Below are positions 55,501 through 58,500 of a stretch of DNA of 64,000 nucleotides, in pieces (within the stretch, counting starts at the first letter, position 1; every line of letters begins with the position of its first letter). The notes beneath the pieces are model-generated. The model had not been told where the DNA came from. It did no database searches and saw only the letters and a list, made by a program, of their open reading frames with translations. Location of the stretch: positions 57,270,681-57,334,680 of the forward strand of contig CM039464.1 in NCBI GenBank assembly GCA_022414725.1, written 5' to 3'. Made by a program: the position numbers and the translations under genes. The DNA comes from Microglena sp. YARC. Its lineage: Eukaryota > Chlorophyta > Chlorophyceae > Chlamydomonadales > Chlamydomonadaceae.

Positions 55501-58500
55501 TTCGACGACTGGCTCAATGGTAGAGCACGCCGAAACAAGAAGATGCGGGGTTTAAATCCCTAAGGGTGCGCTTTGGTGTTCGCGGTCTCTGTCAACCACC
55601 AGGGTAGCTTTATCCAGGTAAAGTAGCAGCGCGTTTCCTACCGCCGTAAGACGGGGCTCCCTTGATACCACAATCCACCAGGTGTTATCATTAGTTTTGA
55701 CCAAGTGTTTGTCACCTGCGACAGAGCTATTCCTGCTGCTGCTGTGCAGCTGCTTTGTTACTCTGCTACAGTTGTGAAGCTGTGTAGCACCTGATACCGT
55801 AGCAAGATGCATAATGACAGAGCTATTCCTGTCGCTGCTGTGCAGCTGCTTTGTTACTCTGCTACAGTTGTGAAGCTGTGTAGCACCTGATACCGTAGCA
55901 AGATGCATAATGACAGAGCTATTCCTGTCGCTGCTGTGCAGCTGCTTTGTTACTCTGCTACAGTTGTGAAGCTGTGCAGCACATAATACCACAGCGAGCT
56001 GTGGTATGACAGAGCTATTCCTATTGCTGCTGCACTGCTGCTTTGTTACTCTGCTTCAGTTGTGAAGCTGTGTAGCACATAATACAACAGCGAGCTGTGT
56101 TGTATAAGAAAGTCTGTGTTTCTATCTCCTGTAACCAACATTATCAAGCAATCAGTTCTGGTCTGCTCCGTCTCCTTTTCGCCTCCAAACAATATGGATG
56201 ATTTGGGTTTGGGTTTTCAAAACACTTCGTAATTCATAGTTAGTACCTCGAATTTGAGAAATTGGCCTGAGAATCAGTGAGAATTCTGAAAAATTTGCCT
56301 GAGAATCGATAATTCTGGGAATTCTGAGAATTGTAGAAAATTGTCCCTGAAAAAGTTGAGGTTCAAACTACAAACTACGAGACCCAAATCCAAATCATCC
56401 CCTGGATGGCTGTAAAGCCCAACCCAAGGAATCTTTGAATCCAAACTTGCCTGACTTAACTTGGAAACATCTCCATGTGTGAAGCGCGAGCTGGCAACTT
56501 ACTGTTGGTGAAGACTGGAACTTGGTCCATGGGCTGTTTGGCATCCCTCTGAGCTTGGCTGGGATGCTGGCTGTGCTGCTGCTGTTGCTGTAGATGCTGC
56601 TGGCTGTGTTGTTGCTGCTGTTGCTGGTGTAATGATCGCTCTTGCAGTGAGCGCTGTGCACTATGCCTAGCACGATCCATCTCTATCTCCAGGAGCGAGG
56701 AGTCAATGCTGCGGCTGTCATCGAGCTCTGTAACTGCCACACTAGGGGACATGAGGTGGCTGCTGCCGATGCCATTGTCGTCACCCATCGCACTGACACT
56801 ATCACCGGCAGCCCAATCCTACAGAGGGGGTGGTGGTGAGGAGGGTGGTGGTGATGATGGTGGCGGTAGTGGGAGTGGGTTGGTGGTGGGGGGGATGGGG
56901 GTGGGGAGGTGGGGGTGGATTCTGCCACACTGGGTGACATGAGGAGGCTGCTGCCGATGTTTCCCATGTACCCAAGTTCAAGTTCAAGTTCAAGTTCAAA
57001 TGCAAGTTTAAGTTTAAGCGCCTACCTGAATTGTTTGCCACTTGCGACGCAGGTCAACACTGGAGAAATCAGGGTAGTACGCCAAGGGCCCTTCTTGTAT
57101 GGGTAGTGCTGCGTCGCCCCCACCAATGCCATCAGGCGTCATGATGGCTCCAACATCTAAACCCGAGGCCACGTCACTCATCATGTATGCTGCATGGTCG
57201 GTGGTGCAGGGTTGGTGGGGTCGGTGGTGCAGGGTTGGTGGTGCAGGGCTGGTGGGGTGGGTGTTGCAGGGTTGGTGGGGTTAATGGTGCAGAGTTGGTG
57301 GGGTGAGTAGTGTAGGGTTGGTCGTGCAGGGTGGGTGGTGCAGGGTTGGTGGGGTTGGTGGTGCAGGGTGGGTGGGGTTGGTGGTGCAGGGTTGGTGGTG
57401 CAGGGTGGGTGGTGCAGGGTTGATGGTGCAGGGTTGGTGGTGCAGAGTCGGTGGTGCAGGGTTGATGGTGCATGGTCGGTGGTGCAGGGTTGGTGGTGCA
57501 GGGTTGGTGGTGCAGGGTTGGTGGTGCAGGGTTGGTGGTGCAGGGTTGGTGGTGCATGGTGGGTGGTGCAGGGTTGATGGTGCAGGGTTGGTGGTGCAGG
57601 TTTGGTGGTGCAGGGTTGATAGTGCATGGTCGATGGTGCAGGGTTGGTGGTGCAGGGTTGGTGGTGCAGGGTTGGTGGTGCAGGGTTGGTGGTGCAGGGT
57701 TGGTGGTGCAGGGTTGGCTGGGCAGGGTTGGTGGTGCAGATGCAGACGCAGATGAAGGTAAAGATGAGGATGAAGATGTAAATGCACCCACAGATATACA
57801 GACACATACTATATTGATATATCGTACGATATCATACTCGGCAGCCCCTGGTTCCCATCCATACTTATGTGACCTGGATTGTGTGCGGCAGGTGTGAAAG
57901 TGGGTGGGTAGGAAGGAATAGAATGCCCCTGGTTCCCATCCACACGTCTGTTCACCTGGCTCTCTTGTTGGAGGTGTGAAAGTGGGTGGGTAGGAATGAA
58001 TAGAATGCCCCTGGTTCCCATCCAAACTTCTGTTCACCTGGCTTTCTTGTTGGAGGTGTGAAAGTGGGTGGGTAGGAATGAATAGAATGCCCCTGGTTCC
58101 CATCCACACGTCTGTTCACCTGGCTTTCTTGTTGGAGGTGTGAAAGTGGGTGGGTAGGAATGAATAGAATGCCCCTGGTTCCCATCCATACTTCTGTCTA
58201 CTTGGCTTTCTTGTTGGAGGTGTGAAAGTGGGTGGGTAGGAATGAATAGAATGCCCCTGGTTCCCATCCACACGTCTGTTCACCTGGCTTTCTTGTTGGA
58301 GGTATGAAAGTGGGTGGGTAGGAATGAATAGAATGCCCCTGGTTCCCATCCATATTTATGTTCACCTGGCTTTCTTGTTGGAGGCGTGAAAGTGGGTGGG
58401 TAGGCAGGCATCGACATGTTGGGTACTGTTCTAAAGGATGGCTGGGAAGGGGCAGGAGCCCTTGATGTAGCCTCATCCCTCAGGTCGTTGAACCTGGAGG

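Noticed and set aside
55500..55575. Functional tRNA gene
   Set aside because: A and B boxes are present but the acceptor and anticodon stems do not pair convincingly and it is followed by the SINE body.
57174..58109. 311-codon minus-strand His/Pro/Thr-rich ORF
   Set aside because: It joins the 14-bp and 82-bp repeats, both open in all frames by composition.
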